Of a DNA stretch of 64,000 nt, positions 1-9,137 are shown one piece after another. The notes below the pieces were generated by a model, which was given only the letters and a program-made list of their open reading frames with translations, searched no databases and was not told the DNA's origin. Position numbers and translations under genes: made by a program. The stretch is from NCBI GenBank assembly GCA_025174535.1, contig JALBUN010000011.1:930001-994000 (forward strand). The letters run 5' to 3'. The stretch comes from Cantharellus purpuraceus (lineage: Eukaryota > Basidiomycota > Agaricomycetes > Cantharellales > Hydnaceae). Numbering within the stretch: the stretch's first letter is position 1; every line of letters starts with the position of its first letter.

Positions 1-75
1 TGACAATCGGACAGGTGGATGGAGACAGCGGTTTCCAAATGGAGTATAGATTTCATATGCGCGGGGATCTGAGTG
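1..75 (-). repeat. Family-2 LTR, left part (cut by window edge and by a solo LTR)
   Basis: This stretch matches about 12550-12625 and 27305-27375, which lie inside the complete family-2 LTRs. It is interrupted after position 75 by the family-1 solo LTR and resumes at 1471. As the retrotransposon here runs on the minus strand, this would be its 3' LTR. Confidence 0.8.
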
Positions 76-1470
76 TGTTTTGGAACCCGCAAAATTATGG
101 TGTTAGGGAAAACTCTAAATCACCACAATTCCGTGAATGAACAGCTGAGAAGAATATCAAATCCTACTGCAGCACAACTCTAGAAATGATTTAACATTTG
201 TACTTTGGTTACAATCCGTTGTAATGGTCAATGCAGACGATACGCAGGAAGGTAATACGTTTCTTAGCAGTAGGGAATGAATAAGACTTCCAGAGTCTAG
301 AGTTCACAGACGCTTAGGGGTCCAGATATTCCAAAAAGAGGGGAATGCACTTAGAGGCTAGAGGAAGTAGGTGGATGAATCCGACCATCCAACCAGTGAC
401 ACTCTGAAGCGGGTAACAGCGATGTGTGAAGTAGTCTAGCAACTGCTTCACACAAGTTCAAGATTCTAATGCTCTGCAAAGGCAGTACACACTAGTAACT
501 TAAACAAGAGCACTAATGGCAGGACTATCGACAGACAATCTCACCCTGTAGATTCATAGTCATGCGAGGTAGATACTACACTCACGCCCAAAGCAGGACA
601 ATCACTACTTTGAGTGCAATCGAATACAGTTACACAACTGTAAGTGACCCTTGAACTGGACAATCAACAGTTACTGAGATATAGAGGATGACACTGTATG
701 TCACTCTAGTCACACTGATGTGCAAATGATGGGGTAGAAAATGGTTATTTATTCAGAGGCAGAATGGGGTCCTTTTATATTGTATTTACAGGAGCTGACT
801 AATACTACTGGAAACTTCTACCTATTAATAGATGGAAACTACTGGAAGCTAGTGGAATATGTGAGAAGGGGGTGGAAGTTTCCTAGCCAATGAGCTGCTT
901 GGATTTGCTCTGACTCATGGCATGAGTCATGGATGGAGTCATGGAAGGAGTCATAGCATGAGTCATGGCAGGAGTCATTGCATGAGTCACCATTACTCAA
1001 ATAACTCGGTCAATACTTTGTTTCCCGGGCTGATTAGCACAGCTATGGGTAGGCACAGCTTCTATTGAACTCTCCACAGAAAATGGAGTCAGGAGGTGCA
1101 GTGGTTGCGAAGATATTGAGCATTTACTGGCAGTGGTGACCAGATTGAGTTGGAGATTAAAATGAGTCATGTGATTGAAAATGAGTCAGTAGTCCGGGTG
1201 ACTCCGGGTGACTTTGGGGCTGCTGACATCTGCGAAGGTTTGTGGGTCCATGTGGGTCCCAAAACTTTGCCCAGCAGAACAATAAGTTTGTAGACTCATT
1301 TCTGCGTGGAAAATTCCCAAAAAAATATGAAAAAATAGAGAATATTTGAATGGCCCTGAATCAAGAGAAAGCAGCACATATATGCTGATATTTTAAGGCC
1401 ATGAAGTGAAATTGTACAGTTTCGGGACTTTAAACAAGATCTTTTTTAAGGGAAAACCAGTTCCCATACA
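76..1470 (-). mobile_element. Solo LTR of Ty3/gypsy family 1 (copy A)
   Basis: The stretch begins TGTTTTGGAACC and ends GGTTCCCATACA-like (here AGTTCCCATACA), the termini of the two 1,432-bp LTRs at 14740-16171 and 23481-24912. It is flanked by a perfect 5-bp target duplication, GAGTG (71-75 and 1471-1475). No internal region is attached, so it is a solo LTR left by LTR-LTR recombination. It sits inside a family-2 LTR and is therefore younger than that LTR. It differs from the other copies by many substitutions and indels, including a local run of repeated GAGTCATG-like words at about 920-990 that the other copies lack. Confidence 0.92.
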
Positions 1471-1503
1471 GAGTGGATTGGATGGGGATCTGGACATTAA
1501 TGA
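1471..1503 (-). repeat. Family-2 LTR, right part, fused to pol
   Basis: The sequence continues the LTR interrupted at position 75. The expected LTR end (…tagtcataaca) is missing: after ATTAATGAA the sequence passes straight into reverse transcriptase coding sequence on the minus strand. A deletion has removed RNase H, integrase and the LTR edge. Confidence 0.7.
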
Positions 1504-1937
1504 AAACAGATAGGAACATCTGGAACCCAATGAGTCAGTATTGGAGCGGAAGTGAGGGCCTTTTTCAAGGTCTCAAAGCTCTGTCTACATTCGTCAGTGA
1601 AATTCCATTGGATACCCTTCCTAGTAAGTCGGGTGAGTGGAACGGTGATATCGGAGTAGTCATGAATGAAGCGGCGGTAGAAGCTGGTGAACCCCAGGAA
1701 GGACTGTACGTCTTTGACTTTCCGGGGTTCTGGCCACTCCTGTATGGCTTTGATTTTGTCATTGGACATTGTCAGTCCTGCCGGGGAGAGGATATAGCCT
1801 AGATATTCAACTGAGTCGGAGTGGAATTCACATTTGTCAGTGCAGGCGAAGAGGCCATGTTTTTGTAGACGTCAGAGTACCTCTTGGACATGTGTCCAAT
1901 GTTCTTCTTTGTTGTCCAAATATACCAAAATGTCGTC
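1504..1937 (-). pseudogene. Family-2 Ty3/gypsy pol: C-terminal part of reverse transcriptase
   Basis: Minus-strand translation gives the RT palm motif DDILVYLDNKEEHW next to 1937, then an EYLGYILSPAGL segment, and the connection-domain motif FLGFTSFYRRFIHDYSDI (1640-1710). It ends after LTHWVPDVPI, just before the RNase H domain should begin. The other part of the same RT continues at 9706: the segment VTILVYL lies there and DDILVYL here, separated by the inserted TIR elements. A TAA target duplication (1938-1940, 9703-9705) confirms that these were one ORF. The gene is dead: interrupted, and lacking RNase H and integrase. Confidence 0.9.
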
Positions 1938-1940
1938 TAA

Positions 1941-2505
1941 GACGCTTATTCAGAAATACAACAAATACGTATGTACAACCTATTTTCCTCAAATTTTATA
2001 CAATACACTTCAATTCAAACTTATTTTCATATTTCAACATGATTCTCAAATTTTATACAATATACTAGATTAAAACATATTTTGATATTTTGGCATAATT
2101 CTCAAAAATAATTGTTTTTTCCCCATTTAGTGGTGGCAACTCCCTTGAGGGAACATCCAAATATCATTGATTCTTTCTTATACAATACTTGTAACATAAT
2201 TTGAACTATCTTTAATCCCCACCTGGTATTTGTATATCTAAATACCCTATATAATACCAATTATATTCATATATACATTCCTATTATATCCATGTAAATA
2301 ATTATGTTCATCTCAACCAAATATCTTATCTTTTAAAGTTTATTAAAATATAGAATATATGTTTATATTTATGAAAATTTCACACATCCGAAATCTTTTA
2401 AGATATCCAAATTGTAACTCCCTGGCTTTATGTATCATTGAAATCCTGATGTATATCTCCTATACATCAGAATATTGTATACTGACATGATTCCGAACAA
2501 GCGTC
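1941..2505. mobile_element. 565-bp AT-rich TIR element (MITE-like), copy 1
   Basis: The element starts GACGCTTATTCAG and ends CCGAACAAGCGTC, imperfect inverted repeats (GACGCTTRTTCRG). Copy 2 (9138-9702) appears identical to it. The left flank is TAA (1938-1940) and the right flank is TAG. There is no ORF of note. A 3-bp A/T-only target duplication plus short TIRs fits a non-autonomous DNA transposon of PIF/Harbinger type, but the transposase that moves it is not proven. Confidence 0.88.
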
Positions 2506-2584
2506 TAGGGAGGTCATTTTAAAAACAAAAATCATCACCTTATATCATCAACAAGCTTCTTTCTCCATAGATTTAGACATGCCA

Positions 2585-3082
2585 TTATGAATTCTTATCT
2601 TCATTGGTATGTCTGGACACTGTCCAACACAGCAAAGCCAATAGTATACCAATACTAGTTATGTAGATCATGTGCACTGTACGGCCAAGATATAGTTTCT
2701 GCCTATTTATATCTGGGCCTGGCTGTCTAACAAACGCCTGATTCACATGTGTGGTTATAATGTGTGCATATCCAGAGGTTGGATCAGAACCACTTACAAA
2801 TCTGTTGGTTTTATTCAGAAAACCTGCAAATTCTGCTACAAAAATAGGATCACTTTCATTATAGCCTATTTTATCAGGTTGTAGACCAAGAAATACATAT
2901 TTGATATGAGGATACTTTGAAAGCTGGAACACTTCACCTTCAGCATATGAACGGTCCAGATACTGCCCAAAGGGGTACCAGTCACACGTTGTACAATTAG
3001 CTAGCCGGTGTGGATTGCTGTGAAAAGGCTTTTGGTAAAACTGTTGATTGAGACGCTGTTTCAGTAATGGATCAGTCTCCAT
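2585..3082 (-). CDS. Unknown protein with C-terminal membrane segment
   Basis: This is a 165-aa ORF starting with ATG at 3082. The N-terminal part contains a CTTCDWYPFGQYLDRSY stretch with two cysteines. The C-terminus has one clear hydrophobic helix (MIYITSIGILLALLCW, about residues 137-152) followed by a short basic and polar tail, so a tail-anchored membrane protein is plausible. I do not recognise the family. It is the outermost gene on the left of the AT-rich block and is co-oriented with the transposase. It has no stop or frameshift, unlike the transposase. Confidence 0.55.
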   Translation of the reverse strand: METDPLLKQRLNQQFYQKPFHSNPHRLANCTTCDWYPFGQYLDRSYAEGEVFQLSKYPHIKYVFLGLQPDKIGYNESDPIFVAEFAGFLNKTNRFVSGSDPTSGYAHIITTHVNQAFVRQPGPDINRQKLYLGRTVHMIYITSIGILLALLCWTVSRHTNEDKNS

Positions 3083-3264
3083 AGATACCTATAAGTATAA
3101 AACATACAAATATTCAATTTTATTCTGGGAAAAAAATTTACAGTTGAATGTAGCATAGGTATACAATAATACTATTACTATTGTCTTTCCAATACTCTTT
3201 AATACATTCTGTAGATTTAAAGCTTGATGTTGCTTCCCAAGTTTTCTCTGCATAACATTTCCAT

Positions 3265-4612
3265 TTAACTAAATATTCTACGTACTTTCCTTTTTCTTTG
3301 CCTTATTATTTGTTCTACTTCATTTTCAGTCTCATAATGCATCTCCACATCATACTCACATCTTTCTAATAGTCGTTGTTGAGATTGAGTCATCTTGTCA
3401 ACATCTTCTGCTCTTTCCAGTAATGATCTGGGTGGCTCAATATCTGGGTCCTCTTCCTCAGGGTAATCAAAATATTGTTCACACCATTTTTCATGATAAG
3501 GGGATGGTTTGATCTTACGTAGTTCTACAAATTTCTTAATATTCCATAATAGACATGCTACCTTTAATTCCAGATTAAAGACAGCAGGATTTGTAGTTCT
3601 AATAGATCTCTTATTATCAAATTTTTCAAACAATATTGCAAACCCTCCAAAGAATGCTTCTACTGTTGAACGAAAGGCACCAAACTTCTTATTAAAAATC
3701 TTTTCTTCAGGTTTAAGTTCAACATTTTTGGCTTCCGAAAAGGATAAAAGAAGTTCTTAGGCTTTAATATACTTGCCTTTACTACTTCTGGAATAGCAGA
3801 TGGATAAGCTCCATCAAAGCCTATCTGATCATTCTTATCTATTTTATTCCATACAGCCATCTCTACAAACATTTTTGCATCAGGATTTAGTTTACATGCC
3901 AATGAAGGTGAGGTGAATAGAACCATTTGATTAATGTCAATGCATACTTGAGTACGAAATCCTGCCTTTTAAATTTATGTGAGTACCCCTCTTCAGATGT
4001 CGATCCAATCAAAATTCCTCTTGTATCATGACCATCAAGAAGTAATGTCACTGATTCCATTTTTGGAGGATTCTTTATAAGAGCTGATAATATCCTTATT
4101 ATTATATTTGAGAACATTGTACGCAGTGAATCAGTAACTTGTTTATCTAGATCAAAGTTAAGATGATGCAGACGACCATAAAATTCCTTATGAACATCAT
4201 AAAAGCTACTTGATGGCATGAAATTTCCTATTTCTTCATAAGTAGGACCTTTGAGTAGATGATATAGTACTAACAAGCCTTTTTCTATCTCTCTATAAGG
4301 TGTAGAATGTTCTTCAACTGAAAACAATACCACAAGAAAGAAAAATACTGGTATTGGTCCAAGCTTGTTATATACTACTTTTTTTACATCATCCATGTCA
4401 TTCATATCTTTTAGTTTTGTTCTATGATATTTTTTGTGTTCTAAGACAGGCCACTTTGTGTATAGAAAATTCCAATGATTGTCCATCAACTTATTATATG
4501 CTCTGTCCCTTTGATCATTCCACATTTTAAGTTGCTGAAGCTCTTTTTCTTCTTTCTCTTTTTGCTCTTTCTCTTTTTGCTCCTTTGTGCGTTTTTGCTG
4601 GTCTGAGGGCAT
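3265..4612 (-). pseudogene. DDE_Tnp_4 / Harbinger-like transposase, two frameshifts
   Basis: Three overlapping minus-strand ORFs (4612-3887, 3926-3660, 3633-3265) read as one protein. The N-terminus is a highly charged Lys/Glu helix, followed by a helix-turn-helix-like stretch (PTYEEIGNFMPSSSFYDVH). The catalytic triad candidates are the Asp in VTLLLDGHDTRG, the Asp in IGFDGAYPS and the Glu in FRSTVEAFFGGFAILFEKF. The order and the last motif fit the DDE_Tnp_4 (PIF/Harbinger and relatives) fold. Frameshifts lie near 3915-3935 and near 3733-3745 (CCTTTTCGG), each repairable by one base. No GT-AG intron explains them. The gene is therefore probably inactive, unless the breaks are homopolymer sequencing errors. 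Confidence 0.75.
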
Positions 4613-4708
4613 TTTGACTAAGATACTCTTATATTACAGTAAAACAAAAATATGTTCATTTTTTTGATAATTGAATTTTAAATTAAATAATATTTATTCT
4701 ATGAAGCT

Positions 4709-5359
4709 ATGTTGTCTGTCTCTAAGCAAGTTGTTAGTAAAATATCTACTGTCTTTGTTAAAAAAGAACCAGAGGATGATGAAAATCCTTTGTATATAGA
4801 CTCTGACACCATCTACATAAAATTCAGATTAAGAAATCCCCCAAAGGACTTCTTTCCAGCTGGATTGGTTTCTCAGGAAAGAGATAAAACACCAGAAGCA
4901 CTGTACAATAAGATGATTGAAAAGGGCAATGAAATAAGTAATTCAACCTGGATTCAACAAAATCATTGTATGTCAAGTCTGCAAACCATGCAACAGGATA
5001 ATCTGCCTAGTTGTAATATTTCTATTGCTAGAGAAACTGGCAAGAAGTGTGATATTTCTATTGCTGGGGAAACTTGTAAGAACTGTGATGTGTATAACAA
5101 TTTGGTTGCATCAATGGTTGTTGCATTGAAACAACAGCAGAGAGTTTTCAAGAAAAGTAAAATCACAATCTATGGTATGATCATAACTAAGGATGGTAGG
5201 TTAAAATTATATGAAACCACCAATAACAATCAGGGTGTTTCAATTGTTGTATATCCTTCCTCTGGATACAGCATAGAAGCTCAGTTTGAAGAGTGTTCTA
5301 ATGCTATTGACATTATATTCCAAAGTATAAGAAATCAGATGTTCAAAGAATCCTCATAA
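4709..5359 (+). CDS. Unknown 216-aa protein divergent from the transposase
   Basis: The ORF is intact, with ATG at 4709, about 100 bp from the start of the transposase gene on the other strand, so the two may share a divergent promoter (4613-4708, AT-rich). The N-terminus contains KKEPEDDENPLYIDSDTIYIKFRLRNPP, which resembles a SUMO-site-like psiKxE patch followed by a beta-rich segment. The middle contains two near-repeats, NISIARETGKKCDISIAGETCKNCD-type, with paired cysteines. The C-terminal part looks alpha/beta. I cannot assign a family. It may be the accessory DNA-binding partner that Harbinger elements usually encode, but no Myb/SANT motif is visible. Confidence 0.55.
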   Translation: MLSVSKQVVSKISTVFVKKEPEDDENPLYIDSDTIYIKFRLRNPPKDFFPAGLVSQERDKTPEALYNKMIEKGNEISNSTWIQQNHCMSSLQTMQQDNLPSCNISIARETGKKCDISIAGETCKNCDVYNNLVASMVVALKQQQRVFKKSKITIYGMIITKDGRLKLYETTNNNQGVSIVVYPSSGYSIEAQFEECSNAIDIIFQSIRNQMFKESS

Positions 5360-5381
5360 GGAGTTGATTTAAAAGTCCTAG

Positions 5382-5633
5382 TTTCTACACTCACAACATT
5401 TTTCATCTATTTTCACTTGGATAATTTCAAGATTTGAACTTTTGTTCACACAACAATAAGTACCATTAGTATCATGATGAGTATTTTTGAATGTTCAGAG
5501 CTCTTAGGACATTTAATATCCTTACAATCTGTAACTACAGATGTAGTAGTTATATGATTGCACTTCCAAGTAATTTGAATTTTTTCACTATCACCACACA
5601 TGCCTTCATTTGAGTGAATAAAAATATTGCATA
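5382..5633 (-). pseudogene. Cys-rich ORF with one frameshift
   Basis: Minus-strand translation upstream reads NEGMCGDSEKIQITWKCNH then TDCKDIKCPKSSEHSK. After a one-base shift in an A-run (about 5486-5490) it continues as THHDTNGTYCCVNKSS and ends EKCCECRN-stop. Eight or more cysteines in about 80 residues suggest a small disulphide-rich or zinc-binding protein. The upstream boundary is unclear: a stop precedes it and no good ATG other than the internal MCGD is visible. It could be the 3' exon of a spliced gene. Confidence 0.35.
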
Positions 5634-5652
5634 TTCACTTATCTGATTTATC

Positions 5653-5832
5653 TTATACTTGTTGTAGTGCACGTAGTGGTAGCTGAATCTCATTGTCATC
5701 ATAAGTAACAGTTATTAGCAAAGTGTCATCTGACAAAGTGCCAGTTACTAATGCAACAATACCTGTCACTGTCATTTGTGTTCTTGCATTGATAAATGAT
5801 ACCTTATCACCAATCTCAGGTATATTCAACAT
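5653..5832 (-). CDS. Small 59-aa protein, possible beta-barrel fold
   Basis: ATG at 5832, stop at 5653. The sequence begins MLNIPEIGDKVSFINA and continues with alternating hydrophobic residues through GIVALVTGTLSDDTLLITV, ending LPLRALQQV. An IGDKVxF opening followed by short strands recalls KOW/SH3-like small barrels, but this is only a visual impression. It lies 38 bp downstream of the 81-aa ORF on the same strand. Confidence 0.4.
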   Translation of the reverse strand: MLNIPEIGDKVSFINARTQMTVTGIVALVTGTLSDDTLLITVTYDDNEIQLPLRALQQV

Positions 5833-5870
5833 GGTGTCTCTGGTTATTATATATTAATTTTCAAAACTCA

Positions 5871-6116
5871 TTATTTCTCATCTAATTTCCTATCAAGTAT
5901 ATCTACAAACTTCTTAAATGCTTCAAAACACTGTAGAACATTCTTTCTACTATTAATATGTTTCATACCTGTTACTGTTACAGGGAAACAACACCTTACA
6001 TTTGTTATCACTTCTGAAAACAACCCTTCTGTGATAGCATGATCAAGCTCTCTTGTAACAGTTACTAGGTAAAACTGGGGGACTTTTCTCGATGTTTGAA
6101 TGCAAGGTATTGTCAT
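5871..6116 (-). CDS. Unknown 81-aa protein (maybe 3' exon)
   Basis: ATG at 6116. The sequence has two cysteines together (VRCCFPVTVTG) and a C-terminal amphipathic helix (FEAFKKFVDILDRKLDEK). The frame stays open upstream of the ATG to a TACTTAG splice-acceptor-like site near 6157, so it may be the last exon of a gene that starts at 6361. The family is not recognised. Confidence 0.4.
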   Translation of the reverse strand: MTIPCIQTSRKVPQFYLVTVTRELDHAITEGLFSEVITNVRCCFPVTVTGMKHINSRKNVLQCFEAFKKFVDILDRKLDEK

Positions 6117-6193
6117 TTCCTCTAAAGCACTTTTTCCCTTATTCTTCCTTATCTAAGTATGTAAAAATTTTCTTGAAGACTCCTTTAAACATT

Positions 6194-6361
6194 TCACATC
6201 ATCTTTTTGTAATCAAAACTGAGGATCTCATCATCAGTATCTAAAGTAATATCTCTAAAATCTGTCTCAAAAAACTGTTTAGTCCATTGTGTGTCAACCA
6301 TTATACCATAATCCCAAAGATCATGAGAACTCCAATCATTGCACTTCTTATCTTTACCCAT
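6194..6361 (-). CDS. Small 55-aa ORF (maybe 5' exon)
   Basis: ATG at 6361; the product starts MGKDKKCNDWSSHDLWDYG and is rich in Asp and Trp. It is on the same strand and 77 bp upstream of the 81-aa ORF. A GTGAAATG donor-like site precedes its stop, and joining it to an AAAAAG acceptor would keep the frame into the next ORF, but that acceptor is poor. Whether there is one spliced gene or two small ones cannot be decided from sequence alone. Confidence 0.35.
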   Translation of the reverse strand: MGKDKKCNDWSSHDLWDYGIMVDTQWTKQFFETDFRDITLDTDDEILSFDYKKMM

Positions 6362-6442
6362 GATGTCAATAAAGAAGGATATATAAAATTTATTTACTAG
6401 ATATGTGCATAGTTCTGAAGAGCAGAATGTCCATATTTTTAT

Positions 6443-6604
6443 CTAATATTTATAAATTGAATTATATATATTTTCTAAAGTTGTCAATAGCCAGATGCAT
6501 GCACTCGTTCTGAATACTACAACAAAGTCCCATACAGAATTCCCTGTCCTTTCATCTATCATTCTTCTACCAGTTCCTTGTTTCCTATCTTGCCAGTCTT
6601 TCAT
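6443..6604 (-). CDS. Small 53-aa ORF, unknown
   Basis: ATG at 6604, product starting MKDWQDRKQGTGRRMIDERT, with a hydrophobic segment VWDFVVVFRTSACIWLLTTL. The frame is open further upstream to about 6625. It follows the same minus-strand series of small ORFs in the AT-rich block. Support is weak. Confidence 0.25.
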   Translation of the reverse strand: MKDWQDRKQGTGRRMIDERTGNSVWDFVVVFRTSACIWLLTTLENIYNSIYKY

Positions 6605-6853
6605 TCCAAATTCTTTGCTGCATAGCTAAATAGGTGTACCAGCCGATTGGATATTATCATATCATGGTAATGACGTCGGATGGAAGGTCACCTTGTCAGG
6701 AGCAGTTTGATCACATTATCAAAGGACAGCCTTTTGGCTGTGAGGGTTGATAATGATGCACTTACTGAGCAGACAGTAGGTGAGACTTTGCAGCGGCATG
6801 GTGTACCAGATAATTGAATCGTTGTCCTTGAGCAGCCCGATGATGTCACTCGG
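6605..6853. other. Unassigned 250-bp stretch
   Basis: This lies between the small ORFs and the LTR-3 fragment. It is less AT-rich than its surroundings. I see no long ORF, repeat or RNA signature, and it may be remnant sequence carried in with the LTR fragment. Confidence 0.4.
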
Positions 6854-7417
6854 TGTCGGTTCGCTTATGGAATAGATCCTATAAGCCTGCGCGCAATGGT
6901 CCTAGCAAGCAGACGGTGTGTAACGCAGTTGTTCAGCACTCCAAAGATCAATCAGGGCGAGGGGTACGTAACAGGGAAGTGGGATAGTGCTCTGTGGTTG
7001 GATGAGGATGGGAGCAAAAGGTCGGTCCCGATGGCTGATCGTGCTCTGTGACTGGATGACAATGCGGAGCCCGGTTGGGAGGTACGCGAAAGCTGGTTTC
7101 AGGAGAATCAACCTCTCGGTGGCGGAGGGAAATCTGATCGTTGAACCAAGGTGTTTTACCTCAGTGTAGAGATGATGGATTGTGATGTAGAGTGTAGACT
7201 TAGAGCTTGGACTTTGACTTTAGAGTGTTGGCTGAAAACTTGTTTTTTGATTCCAAAGGCGAAAACTAGCGCCCTTTTATATACAAATTCCCAGGGCACA
7301 ACGACACAATATGAGGAGCAAATGATGCAAGAAATGCTGATCAAGCCAGCTGACGAAGCGTGTGAAGTTGAGCTACTAAAGGGGAAATCATGGAGAAATG
7401 AAATGACAGATAGGGAC
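6854..7417 (-). repeat. Truncated LTR of family 3, inverted relative to 25488-26904
   Basis: The stretch starts TGTCGGTTCGC and is the reverse complement of about 26340-26904, including the region around the TATATAAAAG box. Only the 3' ~560 bp of the LTR remain. No target duplication is visible, so the copy is broken. Its presence shows that retroelement sequence inserted into, or was carried by, the AT-rich block. Confidence 0.8.
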
Positions 7418-7488
7418 ATCATTAGACTGCTCATGGACAGCCATTCACTCCAAGGTGACCTTGTATCCTACGTCTTCGGAGGCTTACA

Positions 7489-8603
7489 TTACTGGGTTCT
7501 CCCTCTACATCTTTTTCTTGAACTAGGAATTTGAGATTGATCAGAGTCTGAATCAGATTGATCAGAGTCTGAATCAGATTGATCAGAGTCTGAATCAGAT
7601 CGTTCCTTAGACCTTTTTTCTTGATGCCTTGAACTAGGAGTTTGAGATCGTTCATTAGACCTTTTTTCTTGATGCCTTAAACCTTGAGTCATTCCTTGCT
7701 TCCATGTTTGAAAATTAATCCTATTACCATCTACGTCATATGATGACATTTCATTCTTTCTAGTATATATTGTAGATAGTTTTCTAGGCTCACCATTTAT
7801 GAATAATTCCATTCTATTTAGTCTACAAGACTGATCTGAGTCTATAAGTATATAGTCTACACCTCTTTTCACTATCTTAAATGTCACCTTTCTGGTACCA
7901 TTTTCCTGTAACCTTGTTACCTCCTGTTCTTGTTTTCCAGCCCAGTGATTCATATCAAATTTCCAGTCAACAATCTCAGATATTATTGCTTTATATTTAT
8001 CACCCTGTTTCTGAAGTTTATTAATGTCTGTTCCAAGTTCCACTACAGTATCATCTGTTTCTACAATCCACTCATGCACTTCAGATTTCCATTCCACAAT
8101 GTCTGATATTGTTGCAATACATCTATTAACCTGTTTCTGAAGTTTATGAATATCTGTTCTATAGTCCAATATAAGATTCTCTGCATTATGTGTATTGACC
8201 TGTTGATGAATATCTGTTCCATGGTCTGATATTGTGGCAACACACCTATTAACCTGTCTCTGAAGTTTATGAATATCTGTTCCAAATCCTGATACAATAT
8301 CATTCATTTCACTCATCCATTCATCTAAATTCTCTTTCCTGTCTGTCAAAGTAGTTATAATTGTATTTTTTCCTCAACCTGTTTCTTAAGCACCTGAATT
8401 TCCTGACTCTGGGAATTAACCTGTTGTTCAAGCATAGTGATCTGCCTATCCTTTTCACTCATCCAAGACTTGACATTTATAAGATCAGATATTAATTCAT
8501 CTTTTACTTCCATTTGACTTGCCATAGCTTTTATCAGTGCATCATTGTCACTTATCCAGCCTTTGATTGCTTTTATATCTTCAAAGATTTGTGGCATTTT
8601 CAA
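7489..8603 (-). pseudogene. Coiled-coil repeat protein with Ser/Asp-rich tail, one frameshift
   Basis: Two minus-strand ORFs (8603-8355 and 8349-7489) join if one A is added to the A6 run near 8368. Together they give about 370 aa. The order is: an N-terminal coiled coil (MPQIFEDIKAIKGWISDNDA…), then four copies of a ~36-residue unit built on GTDIHKLQRQVNRCVATISD, then a non-coil domain (VTFKIVKRGVDYILIDSDQS to about 7700), then a basic/acidic tail with two RHQEKRSKERS-type repeats and three SDSDQSD repeats. Such architecture suggests a structural or nucleic-acid-bound oligomer. The family is not recognised. No GT-AG intron fits the break. Confidence 0.5.
7535..7600 (-). repeat. 21-bp tandem repeat, 3 copies, coding
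   Basis: The unit GATTGATCAGAGTCTGAATCA is repeated three times without a change and encodes a seven-residue SDSDQSD unit on the minus strand. Perfect identity points to recent expansion. Confidence 0.9.
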
Positions 8604-8744
8604 ATACCTCTCTGCTTATAAAACAGAAATGAAAAAATATAAAAATCATTTTTTTCTGAACATTTGATATTTTGTATAGGCAGTAGATATATACATCTTG
8701 CTTTCTTAATAAAATGATTATTATGTTTTTATGTTATAAGCATT

Positions 8745-9071
8745 ATGAAGATGCTCTCTTTTATGCTTCAATGCAAGATAGAGTTTGATAGAAGAGTTAA
8801 TGATTGGTATATATCTCGGATAGGATCCCTCCATGATTTGTTTCTGAGGTAAGTTCCTTTATAAATATCAAGGTTCCAATCACTGACTTTATACAGATGT
8901 ACTGATGGCACACTTCTGGAACAGAAATTAACAGAGTTATATACTAGTATGGAGCAGGATCATTATTTTCCACCACTTTGGATGGAAAATCTGATGGTAT
9001 TGCACCCTAAAGTACGAGGGATAGTCATACAGTCTTATGTTAGAACAAGATTATCTACCACTATGCCCTAA
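8745..9071 (+). CDS. Unknown two-exon gene, 92 aa
   Basis: Exon 1 is 8745-8848 and exon 2 is 8897-9071. The 48-bp intron begins GTAAGT, contains CTGAC, and ends ATACAG, exactly the size and style of the host introns. Joining restores one frame: …GSLHDLFLR then CTDGTLLEQKL… ending RLSTTMP. The start lies 140 bp downstream of the coiled-coil gene's 5' end on the opposite strand. No family is recognised. The clean intron shows that the block is adapted to expression in a fungus and is not a bacterial or organellar insert. Confidence 0.65.
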
Positions 9072-9137
9072 CTAAGTTACTTTGTTTTAAAAATAGCTTC
9101 ACTGCATTAAAGGTGTTTGTTTCCAAGACTTTCCTAA

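Larger units (their letters stand above)
2508..9134. mobile_element. 6.6-kb AT-rich block with DDE transposase and cargo ORFs, flanked by TA
   Basis: The block lies between two identical 565-bp TIR elements. Its edges read TA|GGGAGGTCAT at the left and AAGACTTTCC|TA at the right. The reverse complement of the right edge, GGAAAGTCTT, resembles the left edge with mostly G/A differences, so weak terminal inverted repeats and a TA target duplication are possible. Inside are a broken DDE_Tnp_4-like transposase and at least eight unassigned ORFs on both strands. Base composition is far more AT-rich than the surrounding retrotransposons. Part of a third LTR family lies at 6854-7417. The reading is either an autonomous transposon inserted between tandem MITEs, or a composite mobile unit. 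Confidence 0.6.

Noticed and set aside
7535..7600. CRISPR-like short repeats
   Set aside because: Units are directly adjacent without spacers and are coding; the organism is eukaryotic.
8355..8375. Programmed -1 frameshift at the A6 run in the coiled-coil gene
   Set aside because: The run is not a proper X-XXY-YYZ heptamer in the zero frame and no downstream structure is evident; a plain one-base deletion or sequencing error is simpler.
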